A DNA stretch of 64,000 nt, from assembly GCA_022402445.1 (NCBI GenBank), contig JAKRSF010000010.1:248001-312000 (forward strand). The letters run 5' to 3'. Positions 8,060 through 17,076 of this stretch are shown here, piece after piece (position 1 is the first letter of the stretch; each line of letters opens with the position of its first letter). The translations under genes and the position numbers were made by a program. The notes under the pieces were generated by a model. That model saw nothing but the letters and a program-made list of their open reading frames with translations. It had not been told where the DNA came from and ran no database searches. Source of the stretch: Cyanobacteriota bacterium (GTDB taxonomy: Bacteria > Cyanobacteriota > Cyanobacteriia > CACIAM-69d).

Positions 8060-9925
8060 TCACTTGGCTTGGATCACCGGATCCACCGGCCCATTGCAAT
8101 AGACCGTAATGGACCGTTCAATGCCCTTAAAGCGATAGTCCCCCATGGGGCTCCAGCCCGCGCGATCAGACAGCAGCGCATAGGTCGCCTCACTAATCAC
8201 ACAGCGCCCCGGCGGGCAAATGCTCTCCATCCGCGACGCCAAATTCACCGAGCCCCCCAGCACCGTGTAGTCCATCCGCTGGGGACTGCCCACATCCCCC
8301 ACCACCGCGCGGCCACTGTTGATGGCAATCCGCAGTTGCAGCGGCTCACTGAGGCCCCCCCGCGCATTCAAATCCGCCAGGCGATCGAGCATACGGCAGG
8401 CCGCCTGGGCCGCAAAATCCGCGTGGCGCTCCTGGGGTTCCGGTGCCCCGAAAAACGCCATGATGCAATCGCCAATGAACTTATCGAGGGTGCCCCCCAG
8501 CTCAAAAATTTCCTGGAGCATTTCCTCAAAAAAATGGTTGAGCAGGCTGGCCACCTCCGACGGGCTCATGCGCTCGGACAGGGCCGTAAAGCCGACGATA
8601 TCCGCGAATAAAATGCTGATTTCCCCGTCCTTTGGGGGAATGCGCCCCTGCTCGAAGGCTCCGGTGGCCATCATCTGCTGCACCACCGACGGCGAGAGGT
8701 AGCGCTCTAGCTTTTGGCACAGGCGCTCCTCCTGCTGGAGTTTTTGGGACAGGAGCCACCGCTGCACGCTGGCGGCCACCAGGTTGGCGAGGGCGGAGAA
8801 AAAGCTCAGATCCTCTTCCCCCTCTTCCACCCAACTGGCGGCGGAGAGGTCCGCGTCGGCGTAGAGGACGCCCACCACCTTGTCGTCGTTCCAGAGGGGG
8901 ACGGCCATGGCGCTGCGGATGCCTTTGTTGAGGATGCTTTTTTCTTCGCCGAAGCGGTTGTCGGCCTGGGCGTCGGCGGTTTGGAGGGCGATTTTTTCCC
9001 GGAAGACCTTTTGGCAGATGCTGCGGCCGATCCAGGTGCCGTCGAGGGTGAGGCCTTGGGATTTGGCGTCGTCGCGGGAGGCGGCGTTGAGCAGGCGCAG
9101 GCGGCCGGTTTCGTCGATGTCTACGAGGAGGGCGAGGCGCTGGATGTTGGTGAGGTAGCGAAAGACGACCTGCTGGACCTGCTCGAAGATGGCGTCGCTG
9201 GATTCGGCGGAGGTGAGGGCTTTGGCGATTTCTACGAGGTCCTTGAGGCGGGCGATGGTGCGATCGCGGTTGGGGTCGGTGGCGCTGCCATGGTCGAGCC
9301 ACTGCTGCTGGAGGTCGCGGGCGTTGCGGGCGATGCGCAGTTTGCCGTCGGGCATGGCCGAGAGGGTGGGCGCGCCCTGGCGGGGGTTGGTGGGGGGGGC
9401 CACATTGAGCTGGGTGGCTTCGTTGGGGACGCTGCCGGGGCTGGGGAGGCGGGGGGCTGGGGGTGCGGGGGGATTGGGGGGCTGAAAGGGGGGCGGGGCG
9501 ACGGGGGGTTGGGCGTAGGTGTGGGCGGCGGTGGCCAGGTGGGCGGCGATCGCGCTGGGGGGGCCGGGGAGGGCCGAGGCCGCCTGCTGGAGGGAATGGT
9601 GGCCGTAGGCGTCGTCGCGATCGCTGCCCCCGAGCACCACGAGGGAAATATTTTCAAGCTGGATGCGATCGCCGTGGTGGACCAGATGGAGGCCATTGAG
9701 CGGACTATTGTTGAGGCGGGTGCCGTTCTTGCTGCCCATATCCTCGACGCACCAGCCCCCATCGTTGCGGTAGGACAGGCGGGCGTGGTGGCGGGAGATG
9801 CCGAAGGAATTCAAAATCAAGTCGCAGTCGCTAGCCCGACCAATGAGCACCGTGGGGCGATCAATGGCAATCACGCGATCGGGACTGCCGGGGATTTGCA
9901 GACGCAACTTGATCGAACTAGCCAT
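8060..9925 (-). CDS. FHA-GAF class III adenylate cyclase
   Basis: The 621-residue protein makes cAMP. An N-terminal FHA domain (GRASDCDL 29-36, SRHHARL 44-50, GSKNGT 64-69) would bind phosphothreonine peptides. A Pro-rich linker (about 125-190) leads to a GAF-like domain (about 230-395), then a short helix and the cyclase catalytic domain (435-615). Catalytic residues are present: metal-binding Asp442 and Asp486, purine-specifying Lys482 (KFIGD) and Thr554 (DYTVLGG), and Asn561/Arg565. The Lys/Thr pair fits class IIIb adenylate rather than guanylate cyclases, a type often bicarbonate-responsive. No membrane helix is visible. It is encoded alone. Confidence 0.92.
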   Translation of the reverse strand: MASSIKLRLQIPGSPDRVIAIDRPTVLIGRASDCDLILNSFGISRHHARLSYRNDGGWCVEDMGSKNGTRLNNSPLNGLHLVHHGDRIQLENISLVVLGGSDRDDAYGHHSLQQAASALPGPPSAIAAHLATAAHTYAQPPVAPPPFQPPNPPAPPAPRLPSPGSVPNEATQLNVAPPTNPRQGAPTLSAMPDGKLRIARNARDLQQQWLDHGSATDPNRDRTIARLKDLVEIAKALTSAESSDAIFEQVQQVVFRYLTNIQRLALLVDIDETGRLRLLNAASRDDAKSQGLTLDGTWIGRSICQKVFREKIALQTADAQADNRFGEEKSILNKGIRSAMAVPLWNDDKVVGVLYADADLSAASWVEEGEEDLSFFSALANLVAASVQRWLLSQKLQQEERLCQKLERYLSPSVVQQMMATGAFEQGRIPPKDGEISILFADIVGFTALSERMSPSEVASLLNHFFEEMLQEIFELGGTLDKFIGDCIMAFFGAPEPQERHADFAAQAACRMLDRLADLNARGGLSEPLQLRIAINSGRAVVGDVGSPQRMDYTVLGGSVNLASRMESICPPGRCVISEATYALLSDRAGWSPMGDYRFKGIERSITVYCNGPVDPVIQAK

Positions 9926-10491
9926 GAATTGCGGTCACTCCTACTGGCGCGATCGTCAGCAAGCCCTGGGCCAACCCCACCGCCAACACGGGGAGCAGGG
10001 CGGGCAGTCCATCACAGTTGCACCCGGATCTAGCCGGTTAGTCCGTACTTTTAGAACGACGGCGTGTATCTAGATTAACGTCGATTGTCGGAAAGGGGAC
10101 GCAGGGGGACGTCGCCCCCCTGGGCCACCGCAGGGGAGCTAAAGGCCCTCAATTGTCAGCAACTGTAGACTGATCGCGGGACTTTTATCTTATTTTCACG
10201 GGGGCTCCGGTGGGATCGAGCTACCCTGTAGGACAAGTTGGACTGGCACCTGATGTGGCTCTGATACACCCTTGCCCGCGCGATCGCGTCGGCACCGTAT
10301 GGAGCACCCCAGACGTTTCGGCAGCGACCTAGATCTTGACCTGCGCCCCATCGCGATCGCCGCCGCCGGAGAAGCCCGCGATCGGCCCCTCCCAAACCCT
10401 GCCCGCGATCCGAGCCAAGCCTTTCCACGACCCCTCGCCCCGCCGAAACCGCCCCAGCCAACCCCCAGCAGTTGACAGAAAAGGAAGTGTC
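9926..10491. other. Intergenic region between divergent cyclase and gnd genes
   Basis: No supported gene. It must hold the promoters of the leftward cyclase gene and of gnd. A hairpin CAGGGGG (10102-10108) / CCCCCTG (10116-10122), with a 7-base loop, lies inside. The AT-rich segment at about 10183-10198 is the best place for a gnd promoter, but I cannot assign clear -35/-10 boxes. Open frames crossing the region have no family resemblance. Confidence 0.5.
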
Positions 10492-11916
10492 ATGAAGCGA
10501 AGCTTTGGTGTGATCGGCCTAGCCGTCATGGGCGAAAACCTAGCCCTGAACGTCGAACGCAACGGCTTTCCGATCGCCGTCTATAACCGCTCCCGTGAAA
10601 AAACCGACGCCTTCATGGCCAACCGGGCCGGTGACAAGGATGTGGTACCCACCTACTCCCTCGAAGAATTTGTCAAAACCCTCGAACGGCCCCGCCAAAT
10701 CCTGGTGATGGTCAAGGCGGGCGGTCCCGTCGATGGGGTCATCGAACAGCTCAAACCCCTCCTGGACCCAGGGGACACGATCATTGACGGGGGCAACTCC
10801 CTCTTCTCTGACACGGAACGGCGCACGGCGGACCTCGAAGCCACGGGCCTCACCTACATCGGCATGGGGGTCAGCGGCGGCGAGGAGGGTGCCCTCAATG
10901 GCCCGAGCCTCATGCCCGGTGGCACCAAGGCCGCCTACGATTCCATCGAGCCGATCGTCAAGAAAATCGCCGCCCAGGTGGACGATGGCCCCTGTGTGAC
11001 CTATATCGGCCCCGGCGGCGCGGGCCACTACGTAAAAATGGTCCACAACGGCATTGAGTATGGCGATATGCAGCTCATTGCCGAAGCCTATGACCTGCTC
11101 AAGAGCGTCCTGGGGCTGGAGCGGGCGGCCCTTCAGGAAATTTTCGCCGAGTGGAATGAAACGGATGAACTCAATTCGTTCCTGGTGGAAATCACGGCGG
11201 ACATTTTTAAGTATGTGGATCCTGAAACCGGCACGCCGCTGGTGGAGCTGATCGTGGATGCGGCGGGCCAGAAGGGGACGGGCCGCTGGACGGTGATCAG
11301 TGCCCTGGAGTTGGGGGTGGCGATCCCGACGATTACGGCGGCGGTGAATGCGCGGATTTTGTCGTCCATGCGGCCTGAGCGGCTGGCGGCGGCCCAGGAG
11401 TTGACGGCGACGACGACGGCGTTTGCGGGCGATCGCGCGGCGTTCGTGGGCAAGGTCCGGGATGCGCTCTACTGCTCGAAGATTTGTTCCTATGCCCAGG
11501 GGATGGCCCTGCTGGCGAAGGCGTCGGCGGACTATGGCTACCAGTTGGATCTGGGGGAAATGGCCCGCATTTGGAAGGGGGGCTGCATTATCCGGGCGGG
11601 CTTCTTGAACAAAATCAAGAAGGCGTTTTCGGAAAATCCGGCCCTGCCGAACCTGCTGCTGGCTCCGGAATTTAAGCAGTCGATCCTCGATCGCCAGGCG
11701 GCGTGGCGGGAGGTGGTGGCGACGGCGGCCCAGGTGGGGATCGCGGTGCCGGCTTTCAGTGCGTCGCTGGATTATTTCGATAGCTATCGCCGCGATCGCC
11801 TGCCCCAAAACCTCACCCAGGCCCAGCGGGACTTCTTCGGGGCGCACACTTACGAGCGGACCGATCGCGACGGCACCTTCCACACGGAATGGGCCAGCCC
11901 GCCGCCGATCGCCTAG
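10492..11916 (+). CDS. gnd: 6-phosphogluconate dehydrogenase (decarboxylating)
   Basis: Gnd oxidises 6-phosphogluconate to ribulose 5-phosphate and CO2 with NADP+, the oxidative pentose phosphate step that gives cyanobacteria NADPH in the dark. The 474-residue protein has the Rossmann segment FGVIGLAVMGENLALN, the YNRSREKTD NADP-phosphate region, the substrate motif MGVSGGEEGA, and the catalytic KMVHNGIEYGDMQ helix with the active-site Lys. The ATG at 10492 follows AAGGAAG at 10481-10487; the frame is open 52 codons upstream without similarity. Length is normal for the family. Confidence 0.98.
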   Translation: MKRSFGVIGLAVMGENLALNVERNGFPIAVYNRSREKTDAFMANRAGDKDVVPTYSLEEFVKTLERPRQILVMVKAGGPVDGVIEQLKPLLDPGDTIIDGGNSLFSDTERRTADLEATGLTYIGMGVSGGEEGALNGPSLMPGGTKAAYDSIEPIVKKIAAQVDDGPCVTYIGPGGAGHYVKMVHNGIEYGDMQLIAEAYDLLKSVLGLERAALQEIFAEWNETDELNSFLVEITADIFKYVDPETGTPLVELIVDAAGQKGTGRWTVISALELGVAIPTITAAVNARILSSMRPERLAAAQELTATTTAFAGDRAAFVGKVRDALYCSKICSYAQGMALLAKASADYGYQLDLGEMARIWKGGCIIRAGFLNKIKKAFSENPALPNLLLAPEFKQSILDRQAAWREVVATAAQVGIAVPAFSASLDYFDSYRRDRLPQNLTQAQRDFFGAHTYERTDRDGTFHTEWASPPPIA

Positions 11917-12064
11917 GGCCATGGGGGGCAATGGGGGTTAACTCCACCACCGCGCGATCCAAGGAAACCGTTACGATGGAGGGGGTGGGCATCCGCGCGA
12001 TCGCCCAACCCTTGCCCCCGTTGCTGTTGTTGACCTCCTTCGATCTACTGCGATCCCTTGACCC

Positions 12065-12631
12065 ATGCCTGCCGCCGTCCTCGTTGAAAAGAAAAAGCTC
12101 AAAAATCCCCCCCTCGATATCCACACCCTCGGCGATCGCGTCCTGCGCCAGCCCGCCAAACGGGTCGCCAAGGTGGATGACAGCATCCGGCAGTTGGTGA
12201 TTGACATGCTCAAAACCATGTACAGCGCCGACGGCATCGGTTTAGCGGCCCCCCAGGTGGGGATCAATAAACAGGTCATCGTCGTGGACTGCCACCCGGA
12301 TGAGCCGGATGAGCCGCCCCTGGCCCTGATCAATCCCGTGATCAAGGCCACGAACCAGGACCTGGAGACGGACCAAGAGGGCTGCCTGAGCATTCCGGGG
12401 GTGTATTTGGACGTGTGCCGCCCCACGGAAATTGAGGTGTCCTATAAGGACGAGGCCGGTCGCCCCCAAACCCTGCGGGCGGACGGCCTGCTGGCCCGCT
12501 GCATTCAGCACGAGATCGATCACCTCAAGGGGGTGATGTTTGTCGATCGCGTCGAAAATGATTTGATGCTGACGGAAGCCCTGCGGAAGAACGGTTTTGC
12601 GCGCCAGGATGTGCAGCCGGTGCGGGCCTAG
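12065..12631 (+). CDS. def: Peptide deformylase
   Basis: Def removes the formyl group from the N-terminal Met of nascent proteins. All three metal-site motifs are present in the 188-residue protein: GIGLAAPQ, EGCLSIPG (Cys metal ligand) and QHEIDHL (two His ligands and the catalytic Glu). An extra basic N-terminus (KKKLKNPPLDIHTLGD) precedes the usual start of the fold, as in other cyanobacterial copies. It follows gnd by about 150 bases and is probably transcribed separately. Confidence 0.97.
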   Translation: MPAAVLVEKKKLKNPPLDIHTLGDRVLRQPAKRVAKVDDSIRQLVIDMLKTMYSADGIGLAAPQVGINKQVIVVDCHPDEPDEPPLALINPVIKATNQDLETDQEGCLSIPGVYLDVCRPTEIEVSYKDEAGRPQTLRADGLLARCIQHEIDHLKGVMFVDRVENDLMLTEALRKNGFARQDVQPVRA

Positions 12632-12692
12632 CGAGGGCTCGTCAGGGTTTCGGTCAGATGGTCCGTTGGAATTTTGAGGAGTGGTTTGAGCG

Positions 12693-12887
12693 ATGGGAAT
12701 GACGCCGAAAAGTGGCCTGTTTTTGGGCCTGTCCTGCGTGGCCGCGATCGCGGCGGTGGGGTCGGTTTTTGAGTTGACCTCCGGCGCACCGGACTGGGGC
12801 ACCACGGCCACGGCCATCATTCTGGCCCTGAGCGTCCCCCTGAGCGGCGCTTGTTTCTATGCCGCCGTGAAAAATAGCGAGAGTTAG
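12693..12887 (+). CDS. Small two-helix membrane protein, conserved in cyanobacteria
   Basis: The 64-residue product has two probable membrane helices, SGLFLGLSCVAAIAAVGSVF (about 7-26) and TATAIILALSVPLSGACFYAA (about 38-58), joined by a short polar loop. I cannot assign a function. Start ATG 12693 or 12699 are both possible. It follows def by 61 bases on the same strand. The hydrophobic pattern and lack of a better frame argue that it is real. Confidence 0.6.
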   Translation: MGMTPKSGLFLGLSCVAAIAAVGSVFELTSGAPDWGTTATAIILALSVPLSGACFYAAVKNSES

Positions 12888-12915
12888 TTGGGGGCCGTCG
12901 GGCGATCGCGCTCCC

Positions 12916-12971
12916 GAGCCAGGAGATTTGAGCCGGGGGATTTGAGCCGGGGGATTTGAGCCGGGAGATTT
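12916..12971. repeat. Four tandem copies of a 14-bp unit
   Basis: Units at 12916-12929, 12930-12943, 12944-12957 and 12958-12971 have the consensus GAGCCGGGGGATTT; units 2 and 3 are identical, unit 1 differs at two positions and unit 4 at one. The array lies between two converging genes and its last base enters the stop codon of the DUF6464 gene. A 14-bp period rules out a protein repeat. It looks like recent slippage expansion. Confidence 0.85.
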
Positions 12972-13363
12972 CAGACCGCTGGTCCGCGATCGCCCCGGCT
13001 CTGCCAATGGGGATCTAGCTCGAACTGATGGCACCCGGCGCACGGCCCCGACGGCTGCACCGCACAGCGCAACAGTTCCGAATGGGCGTTATAGCGGCAC
13101 CGGGCATCCCCCAGCACCCAGCGATCGCCCAACTTCGTCTGTTCCGTCGGCCGTTCCGTCGGCTGCACATGGAGCGCCACCTGATGGAGCCGATAGCGCC
13201 CCGCCTTGAGGTGGTAGCGGTGCCGCCGCTCCAGGACCGTATAGGTCTTGCCCGCCACATCCACCTGGTTACCGGGCTGGGGCGTCCAGTCGAGGCGCAC
13301 CTCCCCCAACGACTCGCGCGGATGGGTCACGATCACTTCCGTCGGCAGGGTGGTGGGATCCAT
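12971..13363 (-). CDS. DUF6464 family protein
   Basis: The 130-residue protein matches a cyanobacterial family of unknown function. Typical segments are PTEVIVTHPRESLGEVRLDW, TPQPGNQVDVAGKTYTVLER, RHRYHLKAGRYRLHQVALHV and SELLRCAVQPSGPCAGC. The conserved Cys residues near the end (one in RCAV, then CAGC) could bind a metal, but this is inference. No membrane helix or signal peptide. The family call is from memory of the conserved segments. Confidence 0.8.
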   Translation of the reverse strand: MDPTTLPTEVIVTHPRESLGEVRLDWTPQPGNQVDVAGKTYTVLERRHRYHLKAGRYRLHQVALHVQPTERPTEQTKLGDRWVLGDARCRYNAHSELLRCAVQPSGPCAGCHQFELDPHWQSRGDRGPAV

Positions 13364-13790
13364 GGGCGGTGGCGGCGATCGCGATCGCGCGCAGGTTAAT
13401 GGCAGATGGGGTCAACATTAAGGGAACTCTAGCCGGAGCCCTAACGGATAATGGTAGCTTGCCTAACCCCAAGGGCCGCCGGAGGGGCGTGATCCCAGAG
13501 GATTTGACCCCGATTTTTCCCCCCTTTGACCGGCTTGGGACGCGATCGCGCCCCCAATCCCACAGAAAATACCGCCACCCCCTTCAAGATCCGCGCAACA
13601 GCGCCTATACTGGTGAGTCTGGAAACGCAGTTGCGCCGCGGCTGGCCAACCGCATCAGAGCTTTAGTGAAAGATTGATGGAGTGCCCCGGCCCCCGTCGG
13701 TCAGTCCCAACCGGCAGGCCCGCGCTCCCCGTGCAGTCCGTTTGTTTGTTCATCGCAATCCGTTCGTTCGACACTTTCTAGAAGGACACC
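13364..13790. other. Leader and upstream region of rpsD
   Basis: No supported gene. It holds the likely rpsD promoter (13583-13611, listed separately), leaving a 5' leader of roughly 170 bases. Such leaders of ribosomal protein genes can bind the encoded protein; S4 is an autoregulator in several bacteria. The ribosome-binding site AAGGA lies at 13781-13785 just before the rpsD ATG. Confidence 0.5.
13583..13611 (+). promoter_or_regulatory. Candidate sigma-70 promoter of rpsD
   Basis: TTCAAG (13583-13588) and TATACT (13606-13611) are separated by exactly 17 bases, in the gap upstream of rpsD and on its strand. The -10 is close to consensus, the -35 moderate. Transcription would begin near 13618. 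Confidence 0.5.
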
Positions 13791-14399
13791 ATGGCTCGAT
13801 ATAGAGGTCCGCGCCTCCGCATTACCCGTCGCCTGGGCGAGCTGCCCGGCCTGTCTCGCAAAACCGCGAAGCGCGCCTATCCCCCCGGTCAGCACGGCCA
13901 AGCCCGCCGCAAGCGCTCTGAATATGCGGTGCGTTTGGAAGAGAAGCAAAAGCTGCGTTTCAACTACGGCGTGAGCGAGCGCCAACTGCTGCGCTATGTG
14001 CGCAAGGCCCGCCGCTCGACGGTTTCCACCGGTACCGCCCTGCTGCAACTGCTGGAAATGCGCCTGGATAATACGGTCTTCCGTTTGGGCATGGCCCCGA
14101 CGATTCCGTCGGCGCGTCAGTTGGTCAGCCACGGCCATATTTTGGTCAATGGCCGCCGGGTGAATGTGGCGAGCTACCAGTGCCGCCCCGGTGAGGTGAT
14201 CACCGTCCGCAATAAGGATGCGTCCCGCAAGCTGGTGGAGGCGAATTTGCAGTACCCCGGTTTGGCGAACCTGCCTAGCCACCTGGAATTCGACAAGACC
14301 AAGCTGGAAGGCAAGGTCAACAGCATCATTGATCGCGAGTGGGTGGCCCTGGAAATCAATGAACTGCTGGTGGTGGAATACTACTCCCGTAAGGGCTAG
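13791..14399 (+). CDS. rpsD: 30S ribosomal protein S4
   Basis: S4 is a primary 16S rRNA-binding protein of the small subunit and a decoding-fidelity factor. The 202-residue protein starts [21 protein letters not shown] and carries the S4 RNA-binding domain ([32 protein letters not shown]) at about 90-150. It ends VVEYYSRKG as in plastid and cyanobacterial S4. It is a single-gene unit with its own promoter and a strong terminator, as is common in cyanobacteria. Confidence 0.99.
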   Translation: MARYRGPRLRITRRLGELPGLSRKTAKRAYPPGQHGQARRKRSEYAVRLEEKQKLRFNYGVSERQLLRYVRKARRSTVSTGTALLQLLEMRLDNTVFRLGMAPTIPSARQLVSHGHILVNGRRVNVASYQCRPGEVITVRNKDASRKLVEANLQYPGLANLPSHLEFDKTKLEGKVNSIIDREWVALEINELLVVEYYSRKG

Positions 14400-14440
14400 G
14401 ATTTCGCGGTCAACCGACCCGGCATTTCGACATGCAGAAA

Positions 14441-14477
14441 AACGCCTCCGATGGGTTTCCGTCGGGGGCCGTTTTTT
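14441..14477 (+). terminator. Rho-independent terminator of rpsD
   Basis: An 11-bp stem (14444-14454 with 14459-14469, including G-T pairs), extended by two more pairs across a bulged C, closes a 4-base loop and is followed by six T residues (14472-14477). It begins 42 bases after the rpsD stop and separates rpsD from the converging coaE gene. Confidence 0.85.
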
Positions 14478-14509
14478 GCGCGAATGGTTGGGCGAATGTT
14501 TGATGGGGG

Positions 14510-15133
14510 TCAGGGTTGGCCTAACCAGGTGGCGGCGGCTTGGTCCACGCGATCGCACAAATCCTGTTCCGTGCCATCGTTTGAGAGGACCAGATCCGCG
14601 CGGGCGATTTTTTCTTCTAGGGGCCACTGGCTGTTGAGGCGGGCTTCGGCGGCGGCGCGATCGAGGTGGTTGCGGGCCATGAGGCGGCGCAGTTGGGTTT
14701 CGCGATCGCAGCCGACCACCCACACCGCATCGGCCAGCGTCTCCATCCCCGTTTCATAGAGCAGGGGCACCACCAGAACGATCGCGCGATCGCCCCCCTC
14801 CCCCCGTCTCCAGCCATCAGCAGCTTCAGCTAACCGTTCCCGCACAAAGGGATGGATCTGCCCCTCTAGCCAAGCCCGCTCCTGGGGATCCGCAAAAATG
14901 ATCGACCCGAGCCGCGATCGATCCAACTCCCCCGACGGCAGCAGGATGGACGAACCGTAGCGGGCCGCGATCGCCGCGATCGCCCCCGTCCCCGGAGCCA
15001 CCGCCCGCCTAGCCAACTCATCGGCGTCCACCACCGCAAACCGCCACCGCGATCGCAGCCGCTCCGCCACCGTCGTCTTGCCCGTGGCGATCCCCCCCGT
15101 CAGGGCCAAAATCCCCGGCCTGCCCATCGCCAT
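14510..15133 (-). CDS. coaE: Dephospho-CoA kinase
   Basis: CoaE phosphorylates dephospho-CoA, the last step of coenzyme A synthesis. The 207-residue protein has the P-loop LTGGIATGKTTVAERL near residues 11-26, VVDADELARRAVAPG with the substrate-binding Asp, HPFVRERL, and the lid region VPLLYETGMETLADAVWVV. Length is normal. It starts 16 bases after the stop of a small membrane-protein gene on the same strand and converges with rpsD. Confidence 0.97.
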   Translation of the reverse strand: MAMGRPGILALTGGIATGKTTVAERLRSRWRFAVVDADELARRAVAPGTGAIAAIAARYGSSILLPSGELDRSRLGSIIFADPQERAWLEGQIHPFVRERLAEAADGWRRGEGGDRAIVLVVPLLYETGMETLADAVWVVGCDRETQLRRLMARNHLDRAAAEARLNSQWPLEEKIARADLVLSNDGTEQDLCDRVDQAAATWLGQP

Positions 15134-15149
15134 CTTTCGCCCCTAAACC

Positions 15150-15380
15150 CTACTGCTCCTTAGAGTCCCCATCGCGATCGCGCGGGAAGCCCCCAATCAG
15201 GCCACTCTCGATCATCAACCCCACCCCCGCATTAATCACCGCCAGCGCGATCGTCCCCCACCAAAACCACGACTCCCCCGCAATCCGGCGCGTCACCGCC
15301 TCCCCAAACAAACACAGCCCCAACGGAAACAGCAGCACCCCCGCCTGGGCCTTGATGTACCAAATCCACTTCTTACTCAT
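15150..15380 (-). CDS. Small membrane protein, conserved in cyanobacteria
   Basis: The 76-residue product starts MSKKWIWYIKAQAGVLLFPL (ATG at 15380; the frame is open 26 codons further up without similarity). Two probable membrane helices are seen, about 10-30 and 40-62 (WFWWGTIALAVINAGVGLMI), then a charged C-terminus. I recall close relatives in other cyanobacteria, all without known function. It precedes coaE by 16 bases and may share its transcript. Confidence 0.65.
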   Translation of the reverse strand: MSKKWIWYIKAQAGVLLFPLGLCLFGEAVTRRIAGESWFWWGTIALAVINAGVGLMIESGLIGGFPRDRDGDSKEQ

Positions 15381-15569
15381 CACCAAAACTCCCCATAATG
15401 CGCCAAAACACGCCAATTCCTCCCCATTCAACCCCACCCCCAAACCCCTGACAAGCACCCCTGGACCCCCCTCTTTTTCAAAACTCCGGTAATCCCACCG
15501 GCAAAGTGGAGATTATAGGCGTAATATTATCCATGAGCACCATCACAGTTAAGTAGAGGTAGCCGCCTC

Positions 15570-16586
15570 GTGGGTATCGTCGTTGAGAACGTGTCCAAGC
15601 GGTTTGGGGATTTTCAAGCCGTCCAAGACGTCAACCTAGAAATCAAATCCGGTTCCCTGGTGGCCCTCTTGGGAGCCTCCGGTTCCGGAAAATCCACCCT
15701 GCTGCGGATCATTGCGGGCCTCGAAAATCCCGACAGCGGCAAAATTCTGCTGACGGGCAAGGACGCCACCCACCAGAGTGTGCAGGAGCGCCGCATTGGC
15801 TTTGTGTTTCAGCACTATGCCCTCTTTAAGCACATGACCGTGCGGCAGAATATTGCCTTTGGCCTCGAAATCCGCAAGGAGCCCCGCGCCAAGGTGGAGC
15901 AGCGGGTGACGGAACTGCTGGATTTGGTGCAGTTGGCGGGGCTGGGCAATCGTTATCCGTCCCAGCTCTCGGGGGGGCAACGGCAGCGGGTGGCCCTGGC
16001 GCGGGCGCTGGCGGTGGAGCCGAAGGTGCTGCTGCTGGATGAGCCGTTTGGGGCGCTGGATGTGAAGGTGCGTAAGGATCTGCGGGATTGGCTGCGGCGG
16101 CTCCACGATGAGGTGCATGTGACGACGGTGTTTGTGACCCACGATCGCGAGGAGGCCATGGAGGTGTCCGACGAGATTGCGATCATGAACCACGGCAAGG
16201 TGGAGCAGGTGGGGCGGCCAGCGGAGATCTATGACAATCCGGCGACGCCGTTTGTGATGAAGTTCATTGGGCCGGTGAATGTGCTGCCCGGTACGTCGCA
16301 GATTTTTGGGGGGCAGACGGGCCATAACCAGCGCGAGGAGGTGTTTTTGCGGCCCCATGATGTGCTGGTGGAACGGGTGCCGGACAGTGCGACGGCTCCG
16401 GCGCGGGTGCAGCGGGTGATCCATCTGGGCTGGGAGGTGCAGGCGGAGTTGGTGATGGATGACGGCCAGGTGGTGACGGCCCATCTGACGCGCGATCGCT
16501 TTGATGAACTGAAGCTGGAGCCGCGCCAACGGGTGTTTGTGAAACCCAAGGGGGTGAAGGCGTTTCCGTTGCACTATTCGATCTGA
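15570..16586 (+). CDS. cysA: Sulfate/thiosulfate ABC transporter ATP-binding protein CysA
   Basis: CysA powers sulfate and thiosulfate import with CysT/CysW and a periplasmic binding protein. The 338-residue protein has Walker [11 protein letters not shown]-loop VFQHYALF, signature [15 protein letters not shown], Walker [13 protein letters not shown] and switch His in FVTHDREEA. The C-terminal TOBE-like region contains [14 protein letters not shown], which separates CysA from other importers. Start is GTG at 15570. No permease or binding-protein gene lies nearby, so the other subunits must be encoded elsewhere. Confidence 0.93.
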   Translation: MGIVVENVSKRFGDFQAVQDVNLEIKSGSLVALLGASGSGKSTLLRIIAGLENPDSGKILLTGKDATHQSVQERRIGFVFQHYALFKHMTVRQNIAFGLEIRKEPRAKVEQRVTELLDLVQLAGLGNRYPSQLSGGQRQRVALARALAVEPKVLLLDEPFGALDVKVRKDLRDWLRRLHDEVHVTTVFVTHDREEAMEVSDEIAIMNHGKVEQVGRPAEIYDNPATPFVMKFIGPVNVLPGTSQIFGGQTGHNQREEVFLRPHDVLVERVPDSATAPARVQRVIHLGWEVQAELVMDDGQVVTAHLTRDRFDELKLEPRQRVFVKPKGVKAFPLHYSI

Positions 16587-16677
16587 TGGGTCTGGCCGCG
16601 ATCGCTGGAGCCTTCCCTTCCCTTGCCGTCCTGGAAACCGTTGAATTCTGTTGAGACCCCACGAAAGCCATCAAGCC

Positions 16678-17076
16678 ATGACCTCGGATCATCCCCTTCC
16701 CGTTGATGCCTTGCCGCCCCTGACCCGCGAGACCCTCTGGGGAATTTTGGAGGACGCGATCGCGGATGAAACCGTGAATCAACTGCTGTGGGCGGGGTTG
16801 GGCTACCGCTGGGATGGGGCGATCGGCCAGTGGGATTTAGGCAGCGTCGCCGCAGACTGGCGCGAAGCCTACCCCGAGCCGCCGGATTTTATCGACAGTC
16901 GCCCCGCCACCGTCAAACTCACCCGGGCCATTCCCCCGGAGCATAAACAACTGCTCAAGACGGACTTGGGCTTCAAGGGCTATGCGATCGGTGAACTGGT
17001 CCCGCGCAAAACCCGCCGCGCCACCGCCGTCAGTTGGCTGCTCGCCCACATGCGCGATCGCGGCATCCCCCTGTAG
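16678..17076 (+). CDS. DUF1823 family protein
   Basis: The 132-residue protein belongs to a family found in cyanobacteria and plants. Conserved segments are PPLTRETLWGILEDAI, DETVNQLLWAGLGYRWD, YPEPPDFIDSRPATVKLTR and PPEHKQLLKTDLGFKGY. It is soluble with no visible catalytic motif; function is unknown. I chose ATG 16678 because similarity starts soon after it. Confidence 0.85.
   Translation: MTSDHPLPVDALPPLTRETLWGILEDAIADETVNQLLWAGLGYRWDGAIGQWDLGSVAADWREAYPEPPDFIDSRPATVKLTRAIPPEHKQLLKTDLGFKGYAIGELVPRKTRRATAVSWLLAHMRDRGIPL

Noticed and set aside
7617-8099. 160-codon minus-strand frame opposite the small gene at 7707-7949
   Set aside because: No ribosome-binding site, no family resemblance, and the plus-strand frame has a much better translation start.
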